Assembly: GCA_902729315.2 (NCBI GenBank)
Contig: LR746276.1
Location: forward strand, 1,155,169 to 1,219,168
Direction: 5' to 3'
Source of the DNA: Spirodela intermedia
Lineage: Eukaryota > Streptophyta > Magnoliopsida > Alismatales > Araceae
Length of the DNA stretch: 64,000 nt
Part shown: positions 13,501-25,048 of the stretch, in pieces
Position numbering within the stretch: position 1 is the stretch's first letter
How the letters are laid out: every line of letters begins with the position of its first letter
Translations under genes and position numbers: made by a program
Notes under the pieces: model-generated
Databases searched by the model: none
Told to the model about the DNA's origin: nothing
What the model saw: the letters and a program-made list of their open reading frames with translations, nothing else

Positions 13501-15828
13501 CACTGTAGCTGGTTTAATCAAATTTTATTTTTCAAACCATATAATTAACCATAAAAGATACGCCAAAGATGGTAAGTGACAAAATGTAACCGTCCAATTT
13601 GAGGCCAGCTACCCGTTGATCAACATTGACAGTACAATTTTTGATACAGGAAATAATGTTGCCTCTCGTAGTATCAATAGCAAGCAAAAAAAAAAATTGC
13701 ACTGGACAATTCCATAAAAAGCACGTGAAAACCTATAAATCCTTGACGTAGACATAAGAAATTCAACAGCGAACGGAAGTGGAAGACTCACCACTAAGTA
13801 ATGTGTAACAGATGGACGATATAAAATCACTTTCTGAGGATTAGGTGGCAAGGATGGATCCCTAATATCCTGCAAAGGATTCATCCTACTATGGCTAGAT
13901 CCCTCCTGATTAGCATCATCTCCATTCGTCAAAGAAAAGGAACCCAAAGGTTCCCACTCTAGACATTGAAGCATCCTAAATGTGTCGAGAGTGAGCTCTG
14001 TAAACTTGACCTGGTGCAGTGAAATAATCAAACCAATATTAAGAAAAGTAATTATATAAAGATACTTTGAATTTGATGAAAATAGCTAACACACGAGTCC
14101 CCATAAAGCATAATCAAGATTAAGGGAAAAGATGTCCAACCTCATTATGATGGTAACTAACCAAGATAGCATCACGTAACTTCAGACCTTTCTGGTTAGA
14201 AATGCATGGGAGAGAGCCTGGTGGAGAATCAAAGACATAACTGTACCGTAAAGGTCTCATATTCATAAAATTTGTATCAACTTTTAGAAACCTCGAAATT
14301 TCCTGAACTATCTGCTTCCATTCCTTAAACTCTGCCTCCTGGATGGATAAATAATAAGTCAGCAGTGGCAAGAGAACACTAAATTGATGGAGCAATGGAG
14401 AATTTTTTTACATGAAACGACCAAATGCTATCAATCAAATTTATTCTTTTACACTGAACGCTTTTTCCTTCCCCAGTTTCAAGTCCAGAAAGGAGATCTC
14501 CTGGTTTCTGTATAGCTGATCCTCTGAGTTCCTGAACACCTCTGAAGCATAACTTAGTAGTAGCATAATTCATGGCTGCCTTGAACTTCAAGTATAAACC
14601 TTGTTTTTTTAATCAATATATTTTACAAACAGAAGATTGGTTATCGAGATTGAAACGGCCCCTTCCAATATCCCATCTTCATGATTGAGGTCCATGACCT
14701 GATATTGTCAGAGGAACCCCAAAACATGAAGTCTAACCAAATCCCATCTTCATTTTACAGTAAAATGAAAGGGAAATATGTTCTCATGGCCCCAAAACCC
14801 AAAATGATTGAATTATAAATTGATTCATTTTTTAAACTAATAAGAATACCAAAACTCAACAGCAAAAATCCAAACCAGAGTTGGTCTCTATATTTAGGAA
14901 TGCAGGACCCTGATCAAGATGGAAACATTTTATACTTGACTACAATCCTACATGTTAAAGGCCGCACTGATCGCAGTTCTTTTCAAGGCCTCCAAAATGT
15001 GGTGAATCCAAAGGTACATTTGCATAGTCTCTCGATTCTGAGTTAGCTACGTTGATTTCAGTCGGTGCAAATGGGTCTGTTCTTTTATGTTGCCTTCAAT
15101 TTTGTTTATACTTTCAACCTGAGTCATGACAGACATTTTATTGGAGTTTCCATGGAATTTTCAGATTATTTGCGACAAAAGATAGTTGAACTACTGGTCA
15201 CGGAAGAAACCGGAGTACCTGAAAGTTCCTTTTGCATTCTTCTAAAAGTGACCTGAGCTGATTGGCCAGTCGGACTACCATCTCTCTCCGATTCAAAACA
15301 AGGCAAACGATGAGAAACCTCGCGAGGAATCTCAGCTGCTTCTTCGCGAGGGCCGAGGCATCCTGGGACAGACTGTCCCGGAAGTACTCCCGGCTCAGTA
15401 TGGCCTCGTAGAATATGTACGCCTCGGCGAGGTAGCTCGACTCGCTCGTACGCTGGTACTGCCCGTAGTAGAGCCGCGCAATTCTTGAGGCGATCTCCCC
15501 GATCTCCCATCTCTTCATCCCCGCCTCCACCAGCTTCTGACGGTTCTCTTGCTGCATCTTCCATAGACGCGTGTAGATCTTGAAGGCCTTGTGGAATTCC
15601 GCATCATTCCTACCACAATGAGCAAAAAGTAAACCAAAGAACAACCTCTTTCCTTCCCGACACCTAGGGTTGAAGCGGGAATCGACATCGGACAAAGGGG
15701 GAACCGCGTCCTCCTCACCTGTCCCTTCCGTACATCGGCGTGTCCCTCACCCTCGCGAACTTGCGGTCCGCCTTGTCGATGAGAGACCAGAAGAGCTCCG
15801 TCTCTGGGATGTTCCCGCCCCTCGCCAT
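10526..15828 (-). CDS. SCAI: SCAI homolog (suppressor of cancer cell invasion family)
   Basis: Ten exons in coding order: 15828-15719, 15609-15219, 14338-14141, 14010-13792, 12508-12442, 12317-12132, 11723-11632, 11383-11192, 11093-10957, 10763-10526. They total 1830 bases, 609 aa, with every phase consistent. Family blocks seen: IPETELFWSLIDKADRKF at the N-terminus, RIARLYYGQYQRTSE, FKEWKQIVQEISRFL, LRYSYVFDSPP, LRDAILVSYHHNEVKFTELT, LDTFRMLQCLEWEPLGSF, VLATLCEELPPDGILLIYL, LNCLYPCDLVPFTRKPLFLI, FTMFLTAPLQAFCSLLG and LLRFIFCRAVLALRS. In animals SCAI is a nuclear cofactor that represses MRTF/SRF transcription and takes part in double-strand break repair; the plant role is largely uncharacterised. 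The intron after exon 7 (11631-11384) appears to start with GC. The ATG at 15828 is the first in frame with the conserved N-terminus. Confidence 0.93.
11384..11631 (-). other. Probable GC-AG intron in SCAI
   Basis: Protein homology needs exon 7 to end at ...AFK and exon 8 to start with VMYGTEKGG. On the minus strand this places the donor at AAG|GCAGGT and the acceptor at TTGCAG|GTTATG. Using the nearby GT (AAGGCAG|GTTTGT) adds four bases and breaks the reading frame. AAG before GC fits the strong exonic consensus known for GC-AG introns. Confidence 0.75.
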
Positions 15829-16273
15829 GACGCCGGAGGAAGCTCGGGCGGCGCGGGGCCCTCCTGCTGAACCCCCACGCAGAGCCGGAGACCGGAGACA
15901 GAGAGGAAGAAGACGGACGCAGTGTGGGATCCAAAAATCATCTCGAAATGGATTGAACCGATACTGATCCACGAAGGCCCACTGGAAAGGCGGGCTCGGC
16001 CCATAAAATAGTAGACAGAGCCCATCTAAATTGGGCCGCACTTCTCTCCCTGTGCTTTCTAAAGGCCCGTGTGTCTGGTAAGAGTCCAATGGGTCCGTAT
16101 GAGTCATGATGGGCCCAAAACCCATAGTTTAGTGGGCCACGCATGGCTCACATGGCCCATTTCCAAATAAGTCTCTATTTTTTAAAGTAGATTATTTATA
16201 TATTGCCGGAAGCCCTTCTAGAAGAAGTTCAAACGTGCCATCGGCTGGTGCAACCAGCAAGCAGAGGGCCGGC
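15829..16273 (-). promoter_or_regulatory. SCAI promoter region, rich in GGCCCA/TGGGCC elements
   Basis: This 445-base gap holds many GGCCCA/TGGGCC/AGCCCA hexamers between about 15975 and 16160. They resemble plant site II elements, which are common upstream of housekeeping and growth-related genes. No clear TATA box is positioned for the SCAI ATG. The gap also includes the 3' flank of the glycine-rich gene, which is on the same strand. Confidence 0.5.
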
Positions 16274-16756
16274 TCACGGAGTGTCGCCTCCGGCGGACCC
16301 ACGGCGGGCGGCGCAGCCGCATTCCGCCCCCTCGCCGCCTCCCCAGCCGACGCCATATCCGAAGCCGCCGTTGATTCCCTCACCGCCTGTGGACTCGTGG
16401 CGGCCTGGGATCGCGCTGGTGCCTCCTACGGCTCCCCCGCCGTGGTAGCCATCTCCATGCGCCGCTCCGGCGCTGTAGCCGCCGTGGCCGCTGTACACTC
16501 GCCGTAGCTCGCCGCCATTGCCAACCCCGGCCCCGTGCTCTTCCCCATTGCCGCAGCCGCCATAGCAGCCGCCTTCACAGGTGAAAACTCCTTCCTCCGG
16601 CCCCCGCCCACGGGACTCGCCATGCCCAGCGCCACCGCCGTAGCCGCCATCCGGCGAGACGGGCTGGAGTCCTCTGGCGGCAGAAAAGGCCCCCACGCCG
16701 AGGCACGCCAGAAGAACAGCAGCACTGACCAGGGCGGCGCCGCCGGGAGAAGCCAT
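16274..16756 (-). CDS. Small secreted glycine-rich protein
   Basis: Single-exon ORF of 160 aa. The ATG at 16756 gives an N-terminal hydrophobic stretch, GAALVSAAVLLACLGVGAFS, that reads as a signal peptide. An upstream in-frame ATG would put a long Arg-rich extension before it, so 16756 is the better start. The mature part is about one third glycine, with GYGGG, GHGGY and GYHGGG repeats and one Cys-rich spot (CEGGCYGGCGNG). This composition is that of plant glycine-rich proteins of the cell wall or extracellular space. No catalytic domain is visible. The region is very GC-rich and every frame is open, so the coding call rests on the signal peptide and repeat content. It diverges from the PPR gene at 17128. 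Confidence 0.5.
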   Translation of the reverse strand: MASPGGAALVSAAVLLACLGVGAFSAARGLQPVSPDGGYGGGAGHGESRGRGPEEGVFTCEGGCYGGCGNGEEHGAGVGNGGELRRVYSGHGGYSAGAAHGDGYHGGGAVGGTSAIPGRHESTGGEGINGGFGYGVGWGGGEGAECGCAARRGSAGGDTP

Positions 16757-17127
16757 GAATCTACTTGTAAGGTTGGAGGGAGCTCCAGAGGGATGGGTTG
16801 TTAAAGAGTAGAAACCGCGTCTGCGGGTGGGGGTGGCGCAGGCGGTGGGCGGCAGGCGGAAGTGGCGACCATTGCGGGCCTGCTTTCGTTGTCGGGCGCC
16901 GGGAGTACGGCGGCGGCGGCCAGTTCTGCCCGCCATTACGCCTCGGCCTGGCTCGATGTCTCTCACAAAACGGCGAGTGGGATGTCAAGGAGCGGAGGGA
17001 AACTTAAAGCCCATTGGGCTGATTACCCTTTAAAGCCCGACCAGTGAGCCCGATACGAATTCAATTAGACGCAAAAGATTTTTCAGATAGATTATCCAGA
17101 TGCCCTCGTCTTCTTCCCAGCGCGCCA
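16757..17127. promoter_or_regulatory. Divergent promoter between glycine-rich gene and PPR gene
   Basis: About 370 bases separate two divergent ATGs. An AAAGCCCATTGGGCT block and a second AAAGCCCG lie at about 17006-17040, site II-like elements close to the PPR start. The rest is GC-rich with no recognised motif. Confidence 0.45.
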
Positions 17128-18849
17128 ATGGAGCTTCCCGGTGGTTGTTCTCTTCACTGGCAGACGCAGGGGCGGGGAGCCCTCGCTCGTCCGGCAACGG
17201 CGGCGGCGTCTCCGTCGGCCGCCGCTGCATCGCAGAGAAGTGGAAGGAATCGGCGCCTGTTCTTCCCAAGGTCGCTGGGGGAGGGAGAGGGGCGTGCCCT
17301 GTGGAGGGAGTCGGGCAAGGAACTGTCGAAGATCCTGAGAGAGGAGGCGGCGATCGGCGGCGTGGAGAGGAAGGCAATAAGCTCCACATCCACGCACCGC
17401 CTCTGGCCCAAGGCCGTGCTCGGAGCCTTGGACGACGCCGTCTCGAACAACCAGTGGGAGTCCGCGCTCCAGGCGAGCCCCCCGCCGCTCCTCCCTGTGT
17501 TCCTCGTTTCTTCGATTGAATTTTTTTTATCGCCTGTGGTTTTCGATTCTTCACCAGAGAAAAGATCTAAATCAGCCGACCAATCCATCAATGCATCTGC
17601 ATAATCATCGCCAGCACGCCAGATTCGTTTAACCCTCTGAATCCCTTCGATGACAATCATTCCGTTGCGAATTTTAACCTAGAATGTATTTCTGTGCTTG
17701 AACTGTTCCGACCAGATCTTCGGCCTGCTACGGAAGCAGAAGTGGTACAATCCGAAAGGGCGTACGTTCGCTAGGTTGATGATGATGCTCGGAAGATGCG
17801 GCCAACCGAGGCACGCCGGCTCCCTCTTCCAGATCATGCTTTCCGAAGGCCTCAGACCAACTCCAGATGTCTACACCGCACTGGTCGGCGCCTACGGCCG
17901 CAACGCCTTCTGGGAGGAGGCCCTCGCCCTCATCGACGAGATGAAATCCCTCCCGACCTGCCATCCCGACGTCTACACCTACACGATCTTCATCGACTGC
18001 CTCTGCAAGCAGCGACGCTTCGATCTGATCCCTCGAGCTCTCGCCGAAATGAAACAGCTCGGCATCAGCCCCAATGTCGTCACTCACAACATCATAATCG
18101 ATGGATACGGGAAGGCGAAGATGCTGGAGGAGATGGAGAGCTCTCTCTCTGAGATGATCGCCTGCGAGGGATGCCTGCCGGATGAATGCACTCTGAACTC
18201 CATCCTCTGGGCCTATGGAGACTGCGGACTGATTCAGGAGATGGAGCGGAGCTTCGATGAGTTCCAGCATATGGGCGTCGAGCCAGACGTGACGACATTC
18301 AACATACTGATCAGATCGTATGGCAGGGCGGGGTTGCAGGCGAAGATGTGCCTCGTCATGGATTTCATGAAGAAGCGGTTCTTCTCCCCGACCACCGTCA
18401 CCTTCAACTCCATGATCGATAGCTTTGGCAGAGCAGGGAACATCGAGAAGATGGAGGAGACTTTCAGGCTGATGAAGTTCCAGGGGGTGAAGCCGAACTC
18501 GGTCACCTACTGTTCGATCGTCAGCGGCTACAGCAGAGCCGGGCTTCTGGTGAGGATCCCGCTGATCTTGCGGCAGACAGAGAACTCTGACGTCGCCCTG
18601 GACACGCCCTTTTTCAACTGCGTCATAAATGCTTACGGTGAAGCTGGGGAGGTGGAAATCATGGAGGAAATGTTCTTATTCATGAGGGAGAAGCACTGCA
18701 AACCAGACAGCGTCACGCTGGCCACCATGATTCAGGCCTACAGGGGAGCAGGGATGCTCCAGGTTGCTGAAAACCTGGACACCAGATTGCTTGAACTGGA
18801 TAAGCAGTTCAGACAAGGAGCCTGTCTGAAGAGAGGTATGCTGGAGTAA
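17128..18849 (+). CDS. EMB2750: Chloroplast pentatricopeptide repeat (PPR) protein, EMB2750-like
   Basis: Two exons, 17128-17472 and 17716-18849 (stop 18847-18849), giving 492 aa. Exon 1 encodes an Arg/Ser/Ala-rich presequence of about 60 residues, as in plastid transit peptides, and then ELSKILREEAAIGGVERKA and WPKAVLGALDDAV. Exon 2 encodes about ten P-type PPR motifs, for example TPDVYTALVGAYGRN, HPDVYTYTIFIDCLCKQ, SPNVVTHNIIIDGYGKA, EPDVTTFNILIRSYGRAG, KPNSVTYCSIVSGYSRAG and KPDSVTLATMIQAYRGAG. There is no E, DYW or SMR domain. Block order and length match Arabidopsis EMB2750 (At3g06430), a chloroplast PPR protein needed for embryo development. P-type PPR proteins bind specific organellar RNAs; the target cannot be read from the sequence. 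The start is the first in-frame ATG, since 17044 is a GTG. Confidence 0.92.
17473..17715 (+). other. Probable GC-AG intron in the PPR gene
   Basis: Homology needs ...WESALQ to join IFGLLRKQ. This puts the boundaries at CTCCAG|GCGAGC and GACCAG|ATCTTC. The nearest usable GT (CCT|GTGTTC, 24 bases downstream) would add eight Pro-rich residues between two well conserved blocks. A GC donor is therefore preferred but not proven. Confidence 0.65.
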
Positions 18850-19589
18850 GAGCCTCTGTTCATTTTTGGAAACTGGTTGACCTCTCTGTTCTTGATCTTT
18901 CCTTAAAATGTCTCTGAATCCTCCAGCAGCTGACAGGGGGAATACTGTATAGAAATCAGCTACATCGGATGCATACGAATGCGCATATAATGATCATCTC
19001 GAGTCTGAAATTGGTCAACGGGGTGATCGGCTGTTCTTGGCGCGATGAAGTGGGTGAAGTCTGGTTCTTTACTGAGGGGGGGGACGACTGCTGGAGGAGG
19101 AACGAGGTCTCCTAGGCTTGACAGCGCAAGAGATGGGAATATTCCTTCATAAACGTGGTCGACTCAGTAATGGCCGCCGTCTTCCCTCCGAATCCTTGTC
19201 GACTTGCTTCTGGAAGGCTTCACCGACCAGGAAGATGAGAAGAGTAATCGCCGCGGGTTGCGGCGCTGTCGGCGCTGTGTAGGGACAAAGTTGCGGCTAG
19301 GGCGGCGGCCGACATGGTTGAGTTGACCTACTGCGTTCACGGTGGTGGTGGCGGAACTGGCTACGGCTGTGCCCATGACGGCCTACTTCGGCTGTGCCCA
19401 GCCGCCAGAGCGGAGACCGACGCAATGTTGACTTCATTAACTGAGAGAGGAGTATGTTCATCCCAACGGGGCGGACTGGGCACTAATGGGCCTCCCAATA
19501 ATAGCCTGAAAGGCCAAATTTAATAAATAATGAAGACCATCCTTCCGTATCTTCTTCTCAAAGATATATGTATATATATATATATATCT

Positions 19590-19625
<36 letters not shown>

Positions 19626-19658
19626 TGCGTGTGACAACGTGGGCGATTAAGGGATTAC

Positions 19659-19664
19659 CACGTG
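19659..19664. promoter_or_regulatory. G-box (CACGTG) upstream of the J-protein gene
   Basis: Core within CCACGTGGC, the preferred palindromic context for bZIP and bHLH factors. A second copy is at 19847-19852. Function is inferred from the motif only. Confidence 0.4.
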
Positions 19665-19846
19665 GCATAGGTATGGGCCGTCTCAACCCATTTAGGCCGC
19701 CTACCTGCCTATATCAGAAATTTCCGTAAAAAATCATTTAATGGCGATATTGCGGTACTTTCCATATAAATAAATTCACAATTTATTTTTATGACGTAAT
19801 TTTTTTAAAAAAAGCATAAGTATAAAAATGAGGTCACTGTGGGGGC

Positions 19847-19852
19847 CACGTG
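19847..19852. promoter_or_regulatory. Second G-box (CACGTG) upstream of the J-protein gene
   Basis: Again in the CCACGTGGC context. It lies 531 bases before the ATG and 188 bases after the first G-box, and an ACGTCA core follows at about 19935. Confidence 0.4.
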
Positions 19853-20377
19853 GCTCCAGTCAGGACGAGACTCGTGGGCTGTGTTCTGATGCCGAGCTGG
19901 AGCCGCGTGGACGGAGCTCCGCCCCCAGCGGTCCACGTCAGCGCAGAGTTGCTACGAAGTGGATGTGGATAGAAATAAGGGCCACCCTCAGACGCTACCG
20001 GCGAAATCTCGAGATGGTGAAGAGGGCTGGCCAATCGAACGCCGCCGGAGGCGCCGGCCTCTCCCCACCTTCGCCGGCGGCAGCTCGCCGGCACTGAGCG
20101 AGGAGATCCTGCAGGATTCCCCCTCTTCTCTCTCTCCATCGTTCTCTCTCTCTCTCTATATATATATTCTCTCTCAATTTTCCCTCACTCAATCTTATCC
20201 TAAGAGCCTTCTTCCTCCCTCCCTCTCTCTCTCTCTCTTTGTGTCTCTGTGACTCGCGTGTCGCCCTCGTCTCGTCGTCCGGCAGGTGGATCTTAACACC
20301 GTCTGGGCCGGCAACGTGGTTTTGTTCACACAACTCCCCCCTCATAAATCAATGAACCGAGAGGAGCGTCGGATCAG

Positions 20378-22122
20378 ATGGAGGCCGGGGACGGAGGAGA
20401 ATCCCACAAGGTCAGGCTTCTATCCTTTCTCCCTTCTCGGAGGGGTCACGCATTTTTGTTTGTGAATCGCGGGCTTTACTTCCTTCTGTTCCCGGTTTCT
20501 TTCCTTTTTGATCACCGAGTTTCAAGCTGTCTTGATAGAGGATGTCTGGAGAGGATCTATGGATTCCTCGTCTTGGTAGGGTCAGAGCATCTGCCGTTAT
20601 CCCTAATTCCCTTGTGTCACCTCCGGAAAGTTTTCTGAGTGAAGAATGAGGGTCGCGGAGGTTTCGACCGGGTTGAACACCATTCTTTCTTCAATTTGAT
20701 CTGCGATTCAGCGCCATGCAGTCCACCGGTGTTCTCTTATCATTTGAGTACTAGTTCATGCCTTGAGGTACATGATGCCGATTTCCATGCGTTGATTCTG
20801 GATACTATTCTGCATCCCCGTTTGAAGAACGCGCGTTGACTCTGGTTTTCTTCCTTGACGATGATCATTTTTACAATATTAGACCTATGAAGAAGGCTCT
20901 GGGATGTATATTTGGAAGAAGGCTTGAAATGGGGGCAGGGGAGGCAAATAGACAAACCCCATGTTCACACAGACATCATGTCTGAATAGTGAAGAGGTCT
21001 CCAATGTGAACAGCCCAACCCTGCGTGTGCTTAACCCTGGAAGGAACACGACGTCTGCTCGGTTGATATTTGGGTTCCTATATCGAGAGTTGACCAAATC
21101 GCCCTATACCTAACCACTGTTTAAAAGCCCTCTTTCAATCTTTCTAGTCATCGCTCCTTCCATCTTGCCCATAGCTTTCCCAGAAGAAGTTAATGGGAGC
21201 AAGAAGCTACAACTGCTTTCACCAGGTGTCGTTTGATGCATATGATGGGTACCCATTTGTTCTGTGCTTCAATGTACAAAATACACCTCCCTCTTGTTGT
21301 CTAGTTGACTCTGATTTTTCTCTGTCATGAGAATTATATTTAATATGGCTTTTCTGCATATCAATGTTTCTATTTTTGTATACTTGCATTAATCTGCAGT
21401 ATAATCCTATTTAAGAGGGGTCGTCTTATGAAGAAATTACTCGAATTTCTTTTGGTGTCTCCAAGCGAAGGACTGCTTTAACAAATGATCCGATTTCTAG
21501 CACCCTTCCCCCTTCTGTCCACTTTCTCTCACTAGATCTTGTTGTGAGGCCTTTCCTCTTTCAGAGCAAGCGCTTACGCTCCAAAAGCCCAATGGTTTCA
21601 GATTTTTGCCAGTCTTAGTACATTTTTCTGCAGGATGAACGGTTCTCATATCTTTGAGGACCCATCCAGAGTATCAGCAGCTTTGTGCTGAGATGGATGA
21701 GGGCCACTGACTGGTTGACTCTAGTTTAACTTTTTTTCTTTGTCCGAACCTAATGTCTTCCCTAGGAACTGCTCAAAGACGTTGCGTTCTGGCATTGAAC
21801 TTTGTTGCATCCTAGGATATATCCGGAGCTTGGAACCATCATCTTATGCCATTACTCCTTATTATATTATACCCTTGTGAACGATCCAGTGCATTTGATG
21901 GTTAACCCAGTTGCTTATTTGAGCGTGAAATGAGTGACATACTAGTCTATTCTTATGAACAGATCTTCAGCAGCCCATCATATAACCCTAAGATTTTTCC
22001 CTCTTCCATTTAACTCCCCTTTGAGCTTCGCCTCCCTATGCTGTTTCTGGTATCAGATTCAAGACTATCGAAATTTTCTACCTTTTTTCTATTTTAATTT
22101 TTTGTAGAATTACTCCCTAAAT

Positions 22123-22204
<82 letters not shown>

Positions 22205-23740
22205 TGCTTCACTCCTCCCTCCCTCTCCAGGAATTTAGTTATGCATGTTGGGTCAGTTTCTTGATTTTTATTTTTTTTATTGTGCAACTCAATTACACAG
22301 TTTTATTCACGAATCGACTTCTTCATTACCTTCATGGACTCACATTGTATTACTATTATTATGGTTATTAATGTGTAAATATGAATATATTAAGCATGAA
22401 GTATATGCGCGTATTATTAAACTCGATCTACTCACTTTTTATCATATATTTTCAAATATGGTCATCTTGAGCTATCTCTAAATCCTTGACGGGCTATCAT
22501 GGTTGAAACCCTCCATAAACAAGGTTTCTAACCACTGCAACAATGCATCCAAGATCCACCGGGCCTTCTCTTCGGGCTGGGCCAGGTTGATCAAGTCCTC
22601 CCACATCCCAGGATTAAACTCTCCTGTATGTAGTTGCGATGAATTGACAAACTCGGGATTGATTATGCTGATGATGAAGTGTTTATTTTCCCACTATTTA
22701 TTTAAACTTTATCTGTGAAAAAATAAAATAAAATAAAATAAAATAATATATGTGTATATATTAATTAGATGGCGTGAATTTTCCCATTCTTGAAATTTGC
22801 TTCATCAGCCAGTTCCCTGTACTTGCAGGATTATTACAAGATCTTGGAGATTGATTACGATGCCACAGATGAGGATATCAGGTTGAGTTACCGCAGACTT
22901 GCATTGGTAAGTGGCTTCATTTGATCTCGTAGGATGTGTTTATGTACTCTCTTTCCCTGGCTTCCACAAAGCATGGGTGGTTTCCATGCGGGAGTACCAA
23001 TGGAGATCGGGCAAGTCTGCTCCTCCCGGCCCGATCTTTTGTATAATCGGGCCTCATAACCAAGCATCAACCGGAAATTCGGCCCGGCCCCATGATTTCT
23101 CTTGCCTCCTCTCTCTCTCTCTCTTTCGTTATGCAATGATTCTCATTGTCTCCATGTTCTTTGCCCAGAAGTGGCACCCGGACAAGCACAAGGGTGACCG
23201 TGATGTCACAGCAAGGTTCCAGGAGATTAATGAAGCTTACAAAGGTACAAGCTTGGCTTCCGAGTATGGATGATATCCCTACCTGGATGGTATTCCCAAT
23301 TGCTGATGCTTCCTCATATTTATTTGGCTCTGCAGTGTTGAGTGACCCAGATAAACGGATTGATTATGACTTCAGTGGTAGTTATGAGATTAACAGATAC
23401 ACTTTGCGGGTGAGGATCTCATCCCCGTTTAGATCTTTTTTTTCCTTTTTTTTTTTTGTTCTTCGAGATCAATGAGTGTTCTTCTTTAATCTGCCTGCCT
23501 CTCCAGGAGTATCTCTCCAGATTCAAAGGGATGATCCTCACTTGCAACGGACTCGGCATCAATTCCTGCCCAAAATGGTAATCGGAACTTCCTTTCTGAA
23601 GTAGAGGAATAAATAGTCTCAGCGTTGACTTACAGAGTGGAGGGGGGACACCTCCTGGCCGCCAGTTTGCAGTGAGCTTCCATCTGATCATCTTCTTTTC
23701 TCTGGTGGGCAGGAAACAGCACGAGCGGTTGAATCCATAG
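20378..23740 (+). CDS. Small J-domain (DnaJ/HSP40) protein
   Basis: Six exons: 20378-20410, 22829-22906, 23169-23244, 23336-23409, 23507-23577, 23713-23740. They sum to 360 bases, 119 aa, and all phases agree. Residues 12-75 form a J domain: [18 protein letters not shown], then [14 protein letters not shown] with the HPD tripeptide that stimulates the Hsp70 ATPase, then [17 protein letters not shown]. After it comes [20 protein letters not shown] followed by [13 protein letters not shown], a block shared by a small family of short plant J proteins. No transit peptide, Gly/Phe region or zinc finger is present, so it is a type III J protein, probably cytosolic or nuclear. The client is unknown. 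The first intron is long (2.4 kb) and contains a large compound microsatellite. Confidence 0.9.
22134..22203. repeat. Compound (CT)n(CA)n microsatellite in intron 1 of the J-protein gene
   Basis: About 36 bases of pure CT run directly into about 33 bases of pure AC. Confidence 0.95.
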
Positions 23741-25048
23741 AAGGATGCCTCGAGATTTCCGGTGCTTGCTGCATCTGGACCCTTTTCCTTAATCACCTTA
23801 GAACACCGATGGTCATTCCTCGTTTGCAATAGATATGAATGCTTCATCTGATATGAGCGCTAGCTAGGGTGGTCCTATTTCAGCCCCAAACAGGAAAATA
23901 ATTAGAGGAATCGGATCAAATGCTGGAGTTGGATCCTACCTCCAGCATCTCCTCCGAAGTCGAGCAGAACCTCGATCGATTCGCCAATCATTTCATACCC
24001 ACCCTCGGCCGACGTCGCTGTCCGATCGAACCCGGTCAGAAGTCCAAGTGGGTTTCCTTTTCAATGATTTTCCTCCTGATCCGATTCTTAAATCGGAAGC
24101 GATGCCCCGAGGTCTGGTCTACGGCCTTTTCAATACTCGAAGCTGAGATCTTTTACGAAGGTGACAGTGATGGCGGATGGATGATACGACCCTGAAACGA
24201 TTAATGAGCAGGGAAGATGCGACCGCTCTTTCAGAGGGAGATTAGAGGTGACGGAGAATCTCCGACGAGTAATGGGCGCCGTGGGAAAGGGAAAACCACT
24301 GACCTGGTTCGTCGTCGCCTGGAGGTCGCATCTGGGAAGGCCGATTCCCCTACCGGCGGTGAATCTCCGGTGGACGCCGACTTCGATCTGAAGAAGTGGG
24401 AGGAATTCTCCGGCCGACATGGGCCAGCCGCGCGTGCCCGTCTGCATCACCCCTTCACGCGTGGTCGGGTGATCTCACACTGCACGCTGATCCCGCCGTG
24501 GAGTCGGGGGATTCATCTTCTTCCTCATGGGGCCCATCCACGGATTCCTATCCACAACCCCGCGTGGCGCTGTTCATCGCAATAAAAAAATTGTCCCGCT
24601 CAGTGCTCCGATTTTGTCGTCTCTTGATCTCGGACGACCTGCAGCAGTGGACCATGTGCAGAAGTCTTAGAGAAGAATCGATCGGCCTACCGGACAGAGT
24701 TGGGGAGATTGACAGAAGCAGGCAAGAAATCGAGGAAGGGAAAGAAGAGAGGAAAGACTGGGATTCAGCGAAGGGTTTCCTCCGGAAGGAGGGAATGCCG
24801 AATTTGTATTACCATCCAGAAAAGGTCAGCGGAAGATTGCAAGCCACAAGGATCAAACAATACAAGTTATTCCATCCGGGGCCACGTATAGTGGCCGCGG
24901 GGCCAACCAGAGGCTGCTGCTGCTGCTTTGGATTTCTAAAAGTCGCTACAACCACGCGAATTTGCCTCCGTGAGGGTAGGGCAAACCACATCTGATAAGG
25001 ACCGGGGGTTGATTATTATATGAGCGTGGAGGGGGGAGGGGAGAAGAT
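23741..25048. other. Gene-free stretch with unexplained open, GC-rich sequence
   Basis: Holds the 3' UTRs of the convergent J-protein and AIG2-like genes. Open frames cover 24217-24585 and 24396-24995 on the plus strand and 24130-24450 on the minus strand. None starts with a convincing ATG (24396 is a GTG) and none resembles a family I know. The section around 24620-24830 has a charged, helix-like translation (EEGKEERKDWDSAKG), but this is weak evidence. Confidence 0.6.

Larger units (their letters stand above)
18850..20377. other. Intergenic region and upstream region of the J-protein gene
   Basis: Contains the PPR 3' UTR, a GC-rich patch at 19170-19400 with no recognisable protein, a (TA)n run at 19565-19588 followed by (GA)n at 19592-19623, and CT/TA-rich DNA at 20125-20250 that is probably the 5' leader or core promoter of the J-protein gene. 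Confidence 0.7.

Noticed and set aside
14379-14591. Open minus-strand stretch between SCAI exons 2 and 3
   Set aside because: Exons 2 and 3 join in phase without it (CKRNFQ to EAEFKEW), and the translation has no family similarity.
16235-16507. Plus-strand Ala-rich ORF opposite the glycine-rich gene
   Set aside because: It is the antisense of GGC/GCC-rich codons and has no signal peptide or domain.
19164-19376. Minus-strand ORF upstream of the J-protein gene
   Set aside because: Short, Arg/Ser-rich by base composition, no domain.
24396-24995. 199-residue plus-strand ORF
   Set aside because: Its first codon is GTG, the first in-frame ATG is near 24654, and no family is recognisable. Kept only as a low-interest finding.
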